From SABI01 sp963676605 (GTDB lineage: Bacteria > Spirochaetota > Spirochaetia > Sphaerochaetales > Sphaerochaetaceae), in the NCBI GenBank assembly GCA_963676605.2, contig CAXXSP010000040.1, positions 1-38,106 of the forward strand: a stretch of 38,106 nt of DNA. The letters are read 5' to 3'. The position numbers and the translations under genes are program-made. Position 1 is the first letter of the stretch, and each line of letters starts with the position of its first letter. The notes under the pieces are model-generated. The model made no database searches. It saw nothing but the letters and a program-made list of their open reading frames with translations, and was not told where the DNA came from. Shown one piece after another: positions 1 to 8,067 of this stretch.

Positions 1-122
1 TGCAGTCCGGTAAAATCGGAGGTGAAGACGAACTCCCCATTTCCCACTGAAAGAGGAGAGCGAGGATCCCAGTCTTTGAGGTGAGGATTATGGCGCTGAA
101 CGAGAGCTTTTCTGTCAATCAT
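1..122 (-). CDS. Putative glycoside hydrolase, N-terminal fragment cut by window edge
   Basis: About 40 codons are visible, read right to left from an ATG at 122-120. The start overlaps the TGA stop of the GH43 gene (shared ATGA), so the two genes are almost certainly translated together. The N-terminus contains the stretch DPRSPLSVGNGEFVFTSDFT. I associate this kind of sequence with large (alpha/alpha)6-barrel (six-hairpin) glycosidase-like proteins of Gram-positive and spirochaete sugar loci; that is recalled family knowledge, not a search result. No signal peptide is seen, which suggests a cytoplasmic enzyme acting on imported oligosaccharide. The catalytic domain lies outside the window, so the function is a guess. 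Confidence 0.6.
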   Translation of the reverse strand, partial: MIDRKALVQRHNPHLKDWDPRSPLSVGNGEFVFTSDFTGL

Positions 123-1015
123 AGCTCCTCCCTTCGTACCAGGAAGCCTGCTTCTTCCGCCACTTCTGTCTGAAAGAACCGTTCCTGGGGTGTCGTGTTC
201 GGGGTGTGGTAGGTGACCTTCAGCCGTCCCTCAAAATCGCGAAACACCATCCCGTGACCTCCGTCACCGCTGATCAGAGGCGTCGGTGAGTGCTCCCACG
301 GACCCAGGATCGTACCGCTCATTGAGCGGGCCTGTCCCATTGCATACCCCGTCTCTCCCGTGCTCGACCAGAGCATGATGAGAGAGCCGTCACTTATCCG
401 GTGGAGGAAGGGACCGTCGGTGACGTAGGCATCATGCTTTCCCGATCCGTCCCGTCTCTCTCGAGCCGCCGGCCAGGGTGCTTCGCCTGCCCGAAAGAGT
501 ACCTGCGGCTCACTTATTGCCTCCGTCAGGTCTTCTGAGAGTCTCATTGCACAGACGCTCCCGTTATGAACCTGAACCCATTCATGGCAGAACACGATCC
601 ATGGATCACCCTCTTCATCGACAAAAAGCGTTCCATCAAGACACTCCCATTCAGGGGGAGTCACCGCACGGTTTACGAGCGGTTCATAGGGTCCGAGAAT
701 AGAATCGGCAGAAAGGATTTGGGTGCCGCGTCTTCTCTCTTTTGAAGTGAAAGTCGCGAACATATAATAGCGTCCATGATAGGAGTGGACTTCCGGTGCC
801 CAGAAGTCGACGGTCCCCCAGAACCCGCTCTCAGGCCTAAATACCTGAAACGGTCCCTCGAAATGGAGGAGGTCTTCACTCACGTAGGCGTTGAAGCCGA
901 CGCCTCTTTCATTCCAGGGGTTGAGATCTGTCGTCCCGAACAGGTAATACCGTCCGCTTGAGTGCATCGGAAAGATAAAGGGATCTCTGATCTGTAGATC
1001 GTCTCGATGGATCAT
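119..1015 (-). CDS. GH43-family glycosidase (arabinan/xylan side-chain type)
   Basis: This 298-residue protein has the five-bladed propeller pattern of glycoside hydrolase family 43. RDPF at 10-13 carries the presumed catalytic base Asp11. WAPE is at 72-75, LDGTLF (Asp127, presumed pKa modulator) at 126-131, TDGPFL at 199-204, GGHGM at 252-256 and TYH at 268-270. Family members remove arabinose or xylose from plant polysaccharides. No signal peptide is present, so it probably works in the cytoplasm on sugars brought in by the adjacent ABC importer. A GGGAGG sits just upstream of the ATG. Oddity: the position usually held by the catalytic acid Glu (EGP) is Asp200 (DGP). The substrate cannot be read from the sequence. 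Confidence 0.88.
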   Translation of the reverse strand: MIHRDDLQIRDPFIFPMHSSGRYYLFGTTDLNPWNERGVGFNAYVSEDLLHFEGPFQVFRPESGFWGTVDFWAPEVHSYHGRYYMFATFTSKERRRGTQILSADSILGPYEPLVNRAVTPPEWECLDGTLFVDEEGDPWIVFCHEWVQVHNGSVCAMRLSEDLTEAISEPQVLFRAGEAPWPAARERRDGSGKHDAYVTDGPFLHRISDGSLIMLWSSTGETGYAMGQARSMSGTILGPWEHSPTPLISGDGGHGMVFRDFEGRLKVTYHTPNTTPQERFFQTEVAEEAGFLVRREEL

Positions 1016-1049
1016 GGGGCCTCCCGTCTCAGGCTATCATGCCTGAGGA

Positions 1050-1087
1050 GCAAAAAAAAGAGAGCAGCCCTCTGTACAGAAGACTGC
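1050..1087 (-). terminator. Rho-independent terminator between binding protein and GH43 genes
   Basis: On the minus strand a stem of about 10 bp (arms 1064-1073 and 1078-1087, GTAC loop, two G-U pairs) is followed by a run of eight T (complement of 1052-1059). It begins 18 bases after the binding-protein stop codon. It would let the binding protein be made in excess over the downstream glycosidases. A second small dyad (CTCAGGC, 6-base loop, GCCTGAG) at 1029-1048 follows just before the GH43 ribosome-binding site. Confidence 0.8.
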
Positions 1088-1104
1088 CCTGCTATCATAG
1101 TATC

Positions 1105-2382
1105 TTATTTTTCAATAAGTCTCTGGATGAGATCATGAATCTCTTCTCCGCCTTCGGCGGGAGTATTCTGACCGAATGCAACTCTCTGATAAATGAGGAA
1201 CAGTGTGCTGTTGAACTCAGTATCATTGGGAACGTGGTCTGTTTCCATGGAAGAGTGAGGACCTGAAACATCCATGTAATCGAGGATCTTCTGATCTGCA
1301 TCGCTGCTTGCGCCTGCTGCACGTGCTGAGGCTGATGCTGATGCTCCGCGGTTGCTTCCGAGGATCTTCGCTGCATCGGGATCGTTGACCAGGAAGTTGA
1401 TGAACTTCACAGTCTCTTCAGCATTCTTTGAATCCTTGTTGACTGTGTAGAACTGGCTCGGTGCCTGCCAGAGAGCCTTGGTTGCTGCGGCGCCCGGGAA
1501 CTCGATCAGGTCAAGTTCATCGGTCGTTGCTGCCTGGTAACCGCTCAGCTGGTTGGTAAAGAGGAAGGAGATGGCAGCCTTGCCTGCGATGATTGCGGCG
1601 TTGTCGGCATTGTTCTCACCGTACCCTGCTGCGATATCGGCAGGAGGAATGAGTCCGTTGTCACGGTAGTCCTTGAACAGTTCAAGGTATTTCTGTGCGG
1701 CAGCTGCTGTGACAGCAGTAGAGTTGGTCGCTGCATCATAGAGGGGAGTGCCGTTGTACCGTGTCCAGTAACCGAAGGCTGTGGAGCTGCTGGAGGTTAC
1801 ACCGATGTCCTGCATCGGATAGACACCCTTGGGAAGCTTGCCCTTCAGCATGACGAGGTAGTCGCGGAACTCTGCATAAGTCATCGACTTGGCAGGAAGG
1901 GGAGCGCCTGCTTCTTCAATGAGAGTCTTGTTGATGACGAGGGAAGGCATGGTTACACCGGTGGAGACACCCTTGAGATCGCCGTAGATCGTACCTGAAG
2001 CGACAGCACTGGGGTCGATCACATCCACATTCAGGGCATTGCCTGCATAGACATCGAGGGGAAGAAGAACATCTTCATAGTCGTAGATATTTCCTCCCAT
2101 CTGAATGATATCGGGACCGTTGCCGCCTGCGAGCTGTGTATCAACCTTCACGAAGTGATCACCTGCACCGCCGGAGACTTCCGGGTTCACCTTGATTCCG
2201 GGATTTCTTGATTCATAGAGATCGATAGCCTCCTGAGATATCGTCACTCTTTCACCGCTTCCCCAGTAAGCCCAGCGGATGACAGTTCCTTCGTCTGCGG
2301 CTGCACTTTCGGGTGCGCCTGCTGCGAACATCATCGAACATCCTGTAAGAACTACAAGCATTGTCACGAAAAACTTTTTCAT
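1105..2382 (-). CDS. ABC transporter sugar-binding lipoprotein (family 1)
   Basis: This 425-residue extracytoplasmic solute-binding protein belongs to the MalE/UgpB-like family 1. The N-terminus MKKFFVTMLVVLTGC is a basic and hydrophobic signal ending in a lipobox (LTGC, Cys15), so it is probably a membrane-anchored lipoprotein. The mature part starts with the usual IRWAYWG strand and carries GGNGPDIIQMGG near 87-98, typical of the lobe-1 ligand cleft. A GGAGG lies just upstream of the ATG. It follows the two permease genes and precedes a terminator. The ligand is unknown. The neighbouring GH43 and AraC genes suggest a plant-derived oligosaccharide. Confidence 0.93.
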   Translation of the reverse strand: MKKFFVTMLVVLTGCSMMFAAGAPESAAADEGTVIRWAYWGSGERVTISQEAIDLYESRNPGIKVNPEVSGGAGDHFVKVDTQLAGGNGPDIIQMGGNIYDYEDVLLPLDVYAGNALNVDVIDPSAVASGTIYGDLKGVSTGVTMPSLVINKTLIEEAGAPLPAKSMTYAEFRDYLVMLKGKLPKGVYPMQDIGVTSSSSTAFGYWTRYNGTPLYDAATNSTAVTAAAAQKYLELFKDYRDNGLIPPADIAAGYGENNADNAAIIAGKAAISFLFTNQLSGYQAATTDELDLIEFPGAAATKALWQAPSQFYTVNKDSKNAEETVKFINFLVNDPDAAKILGSNRGASASASARAAGASSDADQKILDYMDVSGPHSSMETDHVPNDTEFNSTLFLIYQRVAFGQNTPAEGGEEIHDLIQRLIEK

Positions 2383-2415
2383 AGTTTCCTCCTGTTTTTA
2401 TATCTGAAGGGATGA

Positions 2416-3261
2416 TTATCCCTTGATTCCAGTTGTTGCGATCCCCTTCACGAAATACTTCTGAAGAGAGAAAAAGAGTATGAATGCCGGTATCAGCGAG
2501 AGTACCGACATGGCGAACATCGGACCCCACGAAGAGATTCCCGAGGCATCAAGGAAGAGACGGAGTCCCATGGGAACCGTATACTTGTCGGGAGAGGTCA
2601 GGTAGAGCAGCTGATTGAAGAAGTCATCCCAGGTCCACAGGAACGAGAAGAGGACGGTCGTGATCAGTGCCGGAAGGGTCAGTGGCATGATGATCCTGGT
2701 ATAGATGGTGAATTTATTACACCCGTCGATATACGCAGAGTCATCAAGATCCTTGGGAAGTCCCCTGATGAACTGTATCAGCAGGAAGATGAAGAAGGCG
2801 TCTGTCGCAAAGAATTTCGGCACGATGATCGGGAGGAAGGTATTGATCCACCCGAAGGTGCGGAACATGACGTATCGCGGGATAGTCGTGACGTGGGCAG
2901 GAAGCATCAGGGTCGTCATCATGAGGACGAACCAGAGTTTCTTTCCCGTAAACTCGAGACGGGCGAAGGCATAGGCGGTAAGAGAGCAGAAGATCACATT
3001 GGCCAGTGCCGAGATGAAACAGATCGTGAAGCTGTTGCGGAAGAAGGTATCGAAGCCGACGATACCGATACCCTTCCACCCCTCACTGTAGTTGGTGAAG
3101 GTGAAGACCTCGGGAAAGATCCCTGCGGTGGTGAAGATTGTATTGCTCGGCTTGAATGAGGCGCCGATCAGCCAGAGGATCGGATAGAGCATACCGACGC
3201 CCAGAGCGAGGATAAAGAGGTTCAGCAGGATTGAGTTCAGTGTTTTCTTTTTCTTGTTCAT
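2416..3261 (-). CDS. ABC sugar transporter permease, MalG-like
   Basis: This 281-residue inner-membrane permease has about six hydrophobic helices. It carries the cytoplasmic EAA loop characteristic of the carbohydrate uptake CUT1 family: DSAYIDGCNKFTIYTRIIMP, followed by LTLPAL. The order here (permease, permease, binding protein) is common in spirochaete and Firmicute CUT1 operons. The start is 3 bases after the stop of the upstream permease, so the two are co-translated. No ATPase is encoded nearby, so the importer must borrow an MsmX/UgpC-type ATPase encoded elsewhere. Confidence 0.93.
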   Translation of the reverse strand: MNKKKKTLNSILLNLFILALGVGMLYPILWLIGASFKPSNTIFTTAGIFPEVFTFTNYSEGWKGIGIVGFDTFFRNSFTICFISALANVIFCSLTAYAFARLEFTGKKLWFVLMMTTLMLPAHVTTIPRYVMFRTFGWINTFLPIIVPKFFATDAFFIFLLIQFIRGLPKDLDDSAYIDGCNKFTIYTRIIMPLTLPALITTVLFSFLWTWDDFFNQLLYLTSPDKYTVPMGLRLFLDASGISSWGPMFAMSVLSLIPAFILFFSLQKYFVKGIATTGIKG

Positions 3262-3264
3262 TGC

Positions 3265-4185
3265 TTACTCCCCGCTTCCGTAGGTGACCAGAGTCCCTGA
3301 GAACTTGAAGGCAATCGCGGTCAGTGCTGCGATGATGACCAGGAGGACCCATGCCATGGCGGCAGCGTACCCCATCTCCGAGAAACCGAACCCCTTGATA
3401 TAGAGATACAGGGAGTAGAACATCGTGGAATCGAGCGGCCCTCCCGAGCCTCCCGATACGATGAAGGCCTGCGTGAATGACTGGAAGGCACTCACCATCT
3501 GCATGACGAAGTTGAAGAAGATGATCGGTGAGAGTCCGGGAAGGGTGATCGCGAAGAACTGACGCACCTTCCCTGCCCCGTCGACACTCGCCGCTTCATA
3601 ATACTCCTGAGGAATCTGCTGAAGACCTGCGAGGAAGATGATCATCGGGGAGCCGAACTGCCAGACGGCGAGAAGTATCAGAGTCCCTAATGCATACTGC
3701 GGATTTGATATCCAGGCGGGAGGTTCTGCAACCGAGAAAACCTCGGTGAGAATCAGGTTTAACAGTCCGTCTCCTGCGAAAATCCTTCTCCACAGAACAG
3801 CGATCGCAACCGACCCTCCCAGCAGTGTCGGGATATAATAGAGTGCCCGGTAGAGCGGAATGAAGGTGAGTTTCTTGTTCATCAGCATCGCCACAGCGAG
3901 AGCGAATACAAGTTTCATCGGTACGGAGACGAAGACGAACTTGAAAGTGACGAAGAGGGAATTGAGAAACCTCTCATCTCCCCGGTAGGTATCATTCCCC
4001 CCGAACATGACAATGAAGTTCTTCAGTCCCACCCACTCGGGAGCGGAACGGAGATTGAAATCGGTAAAGGAGAGAAACAGAGAGTAGAACATGGGATAGA
4101 GCGTCAGCCCCAGAAACCCTATCAGCCAGGGGGTGAGAAACGCGTAGGACGTCAGATTCTGACGCATTTTCTTATTCAATCTCAT
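3265..4185 (-). CDS. ABC sugar transporter permease, MalF-like
   Basis: This 306-residue inner-membrane permease is the first gene of the importer operon. It begins with a basic N-terminus (MRLNKKMRQN) and has six predicted helices. The EAA loop is EYYEAASVDGAGKVRQFFAI followed by TLPGLSP, typical of MalF/UgpA-type CUT1 permeases. A GGAG about 7 bases upstream supports the ATG. Together with the downstream permease it would form the channel of a sugar importer lacking its own ATP-binding gene. Confidence 0.93.
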   Translation of the reverse strand: MRLNKKMRQNLTSYAFLTPWLIGFLGLTLYPMFYSLFLSFTDFNLRSAPEWVGLKNFIVMFGGNDTYRGDERFLNSLFVTFKFVFVSVPMKLVFALAVAMLMNKKLTFIPLYRALYYIPTLLGGSVAIAVLWRRIFAGDGLLNLILTEVFSVAEPPAWISNPQYALGTLILLAVWQFGSPMIIFLAGLQQIPQEYYEAASVDGAGKVRQFFAITLPGLSPIIFFNFVMQMVSAFQSFTQAFIVSGGSGGPLDSTMFYSLYLYIKGFGFSEMGYAAAMAWVLLVIIAALTAIAFKFSGTLVTYGSGE

Positions 4186-4494
4186 ATATTCTCCATTCAG
4201 GTATATCAGGCGTTCGCTTCACCCGTTCAATGTTTCATTTCCTCGGCAGCCGGAACCGGAGGGGTCGCGAATACAGCCTAACATTAGGCTACTATGGAAA
4301 AACTGTGAACTATATACAGAAACAATCTTAATCTTTAGCAATTTCGCTCACAACACACCCTCCCCGTGTGAACCAGACCCTATTCTTTCTTTGCAGATTT
4401 CTTCACTGTTTCCTTTATTTCTATCTAAAATGAAGCTATAGTTACTCTATATTCTTTAAGAATACAGTTTCAAATGAAATATGAGGTATATTCA
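4186..4494. promoter_or_regulatory. Divergent control region between ABC operon and AraC gene
   Basis: This 309-base stretch holds no gene. A perfect inverted repeat AGCCTAACATTAGGCT (7-bp arms, 2-base spacer) lies at 4275-4290 and is the best operator candidate. A weak minus-strand promoter could use TTGAAC (complement of 4225-4230) and TGATAT (complement of 4203-4208), 16 bases apart. That places the dyad about 45 bases upstream of the -35, a typical activator position. The AraC-family regulator is the obvious candidate to bind here. The promoter call is low confidence; the dyad is directly visible. Confidence 0.45.
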
Positions 4495-5298
4495 ATGTCG
4501 CTCATCTATTGCAATTATGGAGATAGAAACTACAGGCTGAAACCGATCCCCATCAACACACGCGGATGCTGGGAATTCCAGTTCTCACTCTCCGGACGGA
4601 ACATTATGACGAAACTCGACAATGATCCTCAAACGTGGAGTAAAGACCACAACTTCTTTATCTCCTCACCCGATTCCATACACGGCTGGTCTAGCGAGGA
4701 GAGAGAGAATTCGCAGATTGCCGTATTTCACTTCTCGGAGGTCCCCGAAGTCCTCTCCGATATCTTCAAAGGAAGGACAACACTGTCAACGACTGTCAGC
4801 CGTGAAGCACTCGAAGAGGCAGAGCGGCTGTCAAGAACTCTGGCGCCCCTTGTCCGTTCCCCTTCCTACACAAGCATGCTTGAATTCGAGATCTGCTGCA
4901 GAAGACTCAGTATCCTCTTTCTGGAAAACTCGGAAGAGAGTGCACTCAGGCACCCGAAGAACCACACTCACCACATCGTGAGCGCATCGGTGGCCTGGTA
5001 CTGTGCCCATATGAACGAAGGAGTCGGCATTCAGGAAGCTGCCGATAATATGGGATACAGTGTATCGCAGTTGAGAAAGATCTTCCTGAAGGCAAAGAAT
5101 ACCAGCCCGAATAAAGTGTTCGAGGCATGCAGGATGAACCGTGCACGGGAGCTGGTGGAACTGACTCAGATGTCAATGATCGAGATCTCCCTCGAGTGCG
5201 GGTACAGCAATCAGAGCTCGTTCAGCAGGGCGTTCAAGAGCTTCTATTCCGTCTCTCCCGTTCAGCTCAGGAGTGACCATCAGCCCCTCTATACCTGA
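4495..5298 (+). CDS. AraC/XylS-family transcriptional regulator
   Basis: This is a 267-residue regulator from the preferred start. An in-frame ATG at 4474 has no ribosome-binding site, whereas GAGG at 4483-4486 sits 8 bases before the ATG at 4495. The N-terminal half would be a cupin-like sugar-sensing domain (FHFSEVPEVL region). The C-terminal hundred residues carry the two-helix-turn-helix AraC domain: GIQEAADNMGYSVSQLRKIF, then MSMIEISLECGYSNQSSFSR, ending with SPVQLR. It is divergent from the sugar ABC operon and 101 bases ahead of the Gfo/Idh/MocA gene, and probably activates both when the imported sugar is present. Confidence 0.92.
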   Translation: MSLIYCNYGDRNYRLKPIPINTRGCWEFQFSLSGRNIMTKLDNDPQTWSKDHNFFISSPDSIHGWSSEERENSQIAVFHFSEVPEVLSDIFKGRTTLSTTVSREALEEAERLSRTLAPLVRSPSYTSMLEFEICCRRLSILFLENSEESALRHPKNHTHHIVSASVAWYCAHMNEGVGIQEAADNMGYSVSQLRKIFLKAKNTSPNKVFEACRMNRARELVELTQMSMIEISLECGYSNQSSFSRAFKSFYSVSPVQLRSDHQPLYT

Positions 5299-5399
5299 AC
5301 CCGTCTTTTCTTACCCATGAGCGAAAATGATAAACAACTTCCCTGAAATTGCACAGTATGAGCATTCATTCTGCTATACAGTTTTTCTTGGAGATGCCT

Positions 5400-6740
5400 A
5401 TGTCAGAAAAAGTATATTGCCTGGTCGGGACCGGAAGCCGGTCCTTCATGTATGTTGATGCCCTCTTCGGACCGTACAGCTCATCGGGAAAGCTGAAGGG
5501 AATCTGTGATTCCAACTCTATCCGCATGGAGTACGTGAACAGCTATGTAAAAAAGACCTACGGCTCAGAAGGCCTCAGCATGTATGCTCCTTCAGAATTC
5601 GAGAAGATGCTGAAGGATCAGAAGGCAGACACCCTCATCGTCACCTCAATGGACAGGACCCACCACGATTATATCGTGCGGGCGATGTATGCAGGCTGTG
5701 ACGTCATCTCCGAGAAACCCCTCACTATCGATTGTGATAAAGCGGAGGAGATCTTCAAGGCGTCTCAGGAGACCGGAAAACATCTCACCGTCACCTTCAA
5801 CTACCGCTATGCACCGAGAAACTCCCAGGTGAAACGTCTTCTTCAGGAGGGCATCGTCGGGGAAGTCACCTCGGTCCATTTCGAGTGGCTCCTCGACACA
5901 AAGCACGGCGCTGATTACTTCAGACGCTGGCACCGTGACAAGAAGAATTCCGGAGGCCTCATGGTTCACAAGGCGACCCATCACTTTGATCTCATGAACT
6001 GGTGGCTCGACAGCACTCCTACCCAGGTATATGCGCAGGGAACCCTTGCCTTCTACGGGAAAGAAAATGCCGAGAAGCGCGGAGTGAAGAAATTCTATCA
6101 CCGAGGCACAGACCCTGCAGTACAGGATCCGTTCGCCCTTGATCTCAACAGTGAAGAAAGAAGCAGAGAACTCTACCTCAAGGCCGAAAAGGAAGACGGA
6201 TACCTGAGAGATCAGAGTGTATTCAGTCACGGGATCTCCATCGAGGATGACATGGCTGTCATCGTCTCCTACGCAAACAGGGCTGTCATGTCTTATCATC
6301 TCACCGCCTACTCCCCCTGGGAAGGTTTCAGGGTGAACTTCAACGGAACGAAGGGACGGCTTGAGTATGAAGTTGTCGAAAAAGCCTATATCTCAGGAGA
6401 AGAGAATGATCCAAACCGGATGGATGTCAGACAGAAGGAAGATTTCGAGATGAAAGAAGAAGTTTCCATCAAGGTCAGACCCCACTGGGAAGAACCCTAT
6501 GATGTTGTTGTAGAGACTGTGAATGAAGGCGGTCACGGCGGCGGCGATGACCGCCTACTGAGAGACATCCTTGTCGGCGGAGGAGATGACCCCCTCGGCC
6601 GTGCTGCGACACACATTGAGGGAGCCCAGTCGATTCTCACAGGGATAGCGGCGAACGAGAGCATGAAGAAGAATCAGCCGGTGAACATCAAGGAAATGAT
6701 TCAGTTCCATGAACACCTCAGCAGTATACTTCCCTCATAA
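5400..6740 (+). CDS. Gfo/Idh/MocA-family NAD(P)-dependent oxidoreductase
   Basis: This is a 446-residue oxidoreductase. The start is set at 5400 because GGAG at 5390-5393 is correctly spaced for it; a TTG at 5349 would only add a poorly supported leader. The nucleotide-binding motif is GTGSR at 10-14, followed by the family EKP motif at 105-107. GGLMVHKATHHFD at 186-197 supplies the likely catalytic Lys191, His194/195 and Asp197. The family oxidises or reduces sugars, inositols and sugar acids, sometimes as part of glycosidic-bond chemistry. The protein is longer than the typical 330-380 residues because of insertions around 225-280. It probably processes the sugar imported by the divergent ABC system. 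Confidence 0.88.
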   Translation: MSEKVYCLVGTGSRSFMYVDALFGPYSSSGKLKGICDSNSIRMEYVNSYVKKTYGSEGLSMYAPSEFEKMLKDQKADTLIVTSMDRTHHDYIVRAMYAGCDVISEKPLTIDCDKAEEIFKASQETGKHLTVTFNYRYAPRNSQVKRLLQEGIVGEVTSVHFEWLLDTKHGADYFRRWHRDKKNSGGLMVHKATHHFDLMNWWLDSTPTQVYAQGTLAFYGKENAEKRGVKKFYHRGTDPAVQDPFALDLNSEERSRELYLKAEKEDGYLRDQSVFSHGISIEDDMAVIVSYANRAVMSYHLTAYSPWEGFRVNFNGTKGRLEYEVVEKAYISGEENDPNRMDVRQKEDFEMKEEVSIKVRPHWEEPYDVVVETVNEGGHGGGDDRLLRDILVGGGDDPLGRAATHIEGAQSILTGIAANESMKKNQPVNIKEMIQFHEHLSSILPS

Positions 6741-7094
6741 AGTCATACCAGATTTCGAAGTGCCGTGTTTTCATCAGTATCGGCTCGAATCGGATCTCAA
6801 TATGTTATACACACATAAGTTATAGAATGTCCGCCATAGAATAAAACTGTAGTACATACACTCCCTTCTCTTCTGTAGAATTGTTTTCACCAGAAACAGC
6901 CAACAAAGTAACAGAACCTACTTACCATAAAAAAGGTATTAAAACTCACTCGTAGGATCTTAAGTGTTGTTTGTTCAAAGTGACTGCCATTCTTTCTGAT
7001 GTATCTATAAGATTTTTCCCACTGTTTCCATTCCTGTAGTATACTGATGAGTGAACAAACGGATAACTCGCATGGAATCATCAAGGAGGAAACC
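6741..7094. promoter_or_regulatory. Intergenic region with candidate promoter for lipoprotein gene
   Basis: This AT-rich 354-base stretch has no convincing gene. The best promoter signal is TATACT at 7040-7045, preceded by TG one turn upstream; the -35 is poor. Transcription from about 7052 would leave a leader of some 40 bases containing AAGGAGG ahead of the ATG at 7095, and would exclude the earlier in-frame ATG at 7047. No clear terminator for the oxidoreductase gene was found. Confidence 0.35.
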
Positions 7095-7847
7095 ATGGAA
7101 AAACGAGAAAGATCCGGATTATACCTGTTCATGTCCATACTTCTTCTTGCCATGCTTTTCACAGGGTGTGACCTGCTTGGATCCGGCGACGACAATTCAG
7201 AATTCACATTAGTCAGAACGCCTCAGAATCTTCTGTTTATTCAGGAATCCGATTACAGCGCATTCTCTGGAACTCCTGAAACGTACATGGAGTTCGCCCC
7301 GCCTGAAGATATCGGAGCAACCTCGTATACACTTCAGCAATCTTTAGACGGTGGAACGTCATGGAATAATTTCCAGTATTACGGAGAAGATCTGACAACG
7401 ACCTCTGAAATATCTGACAACTTTGATATCAATCTCGGCAATGATTCCCTCATCCGGCTCGCAATCACCGGAGGAGAGTATGACGGCATGTACTCAAACG
7501 AGGTTGAAGTCGTCCTCAGCACCGTCTCAACCTGGTTCCAAGGATGGAGCATATCACCCGGTGGATTCTATGAATACATTGATGCGTATTCAGCAGGTAA
7601 AACAACTGAATCCTCCTTCACGGTATGGAAGACCTCAGATAACAGCGTTGTCGAAGATGCCCTCACCTATCAGTGGTACCGGCTCAATCCTGATGATTTC
7701 GAGCTGATGACTCCTATCACCGGGGCAACAGGAGCCTCGTATACATCAACTTCTGCCGACTCGGGATATATCCTCGTTATCAGAGCGACGGGAGACGGAG
7801 TCAATGCCGGAGGCTACTGTCAGCTTCTAGGTCCCTACATCACCTGA
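7095..7847 (+). CDS. Lipoprotein with Ig-like/fibronectin-like repeats
   Basis: This 250-residue secreted lipoprotein starts at 7095 because AAGGAGG lies 5 bases upstream. The signal MEKRERSGLYLFMSILLLAM is followed by LFTGC, a clear lipobox. The rest is beta-rich. One half reads like a fibronectin-type-III repeat (PPEDIGATSYTLQQSLDGG, SNEVEVVLS). The other reads like a bacterial Ig-like repeat (LTYQWYRLNPDD, ITGATGASYTSTSADSGYI). Such domains bind glycans or proteins at the cell surface, but no specific function can be assigned. It stands alone, followed by an RNA-like inverted repeat. Confidence 0.8.
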   Translation: MEKRERSGLYLFMSILLLAMLFTGCDLLGSGDDNSEFTLVRTPQNLLFIQESDYSAFSGTPETYMEFAPPEDIGATSYTLQQSLDGGTSWNNFQYYGEDLTTTSEISDNFDINLGNDSLIRLAITGGEYDGMYSNEVEVVLSTVSTWFQGWSISPGGFYEYIDAYSAGKTTESSFTVWKTSDNSVVEDALTYQWYRLNPDDFELMTPITGATGASYTSTSADSGYILVIRATGDGVNAGGYCQLLGPYIT

Positions 7848-7855
7848 CACACACT

Positions 7856-7931
7856 CGGATCCTCTGCCTCACCGGGAGAATCTTCCCGACTCCGTCAAAT
7901 CGGCTTCGATGACCCCGTTGCAGAGGATCCG
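7856..7931. ncRNA. Candidate folded RNA (three-way-junction inverted repeat)
   Basis: A perfect 12-bp inverted repeat (CGGATCCTCTGC at 7856-7867, GCAGAGGATCCG at 7920-7931) encloses two further hairpins. One has CGGGA at 7873-7877 pairing TCCCG at 7884-7888. The other has GTC at 7894-7896 and ATCG at 7899-7902 pairing CGAT and GAC at 7907-7913, with an AA bulge. The closing stem plus two internal stems make a three-way junction of 76 bases, 8 bases after the lipoprotein stop codon. No T run follows on either strand, so it does not look like a simple terminator. Strand and function are unknown. Confidence 0.4.
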
Positions 7932-8067
7932 TTCTACCATCCTGATTGATACCGGTTCACACCGTGAGACGAATACCCCGTAAAGAAATTTTCTTTCAGA
8001 GAAAAGCAGAATCCATTTCCCGTCCGTACTGTATATACCAACACATGTAGACGGAGAGGATTCACAC

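Noticed and set aside
5646..6299. 217-codon minus-strand frame inside the Gfo/Idh/MocA gene
   Set aside because: It is fully antisense to a recognised oxidoreductase, with no ribosome-binding site and no family resemblance.
7856..7931. 76-base fold considered as a tRNA
   Set aside because: The closing stem is 12 bp, there are only two internal arms, and there is no T-loop sequence, anticodon arm or CCA-like end.
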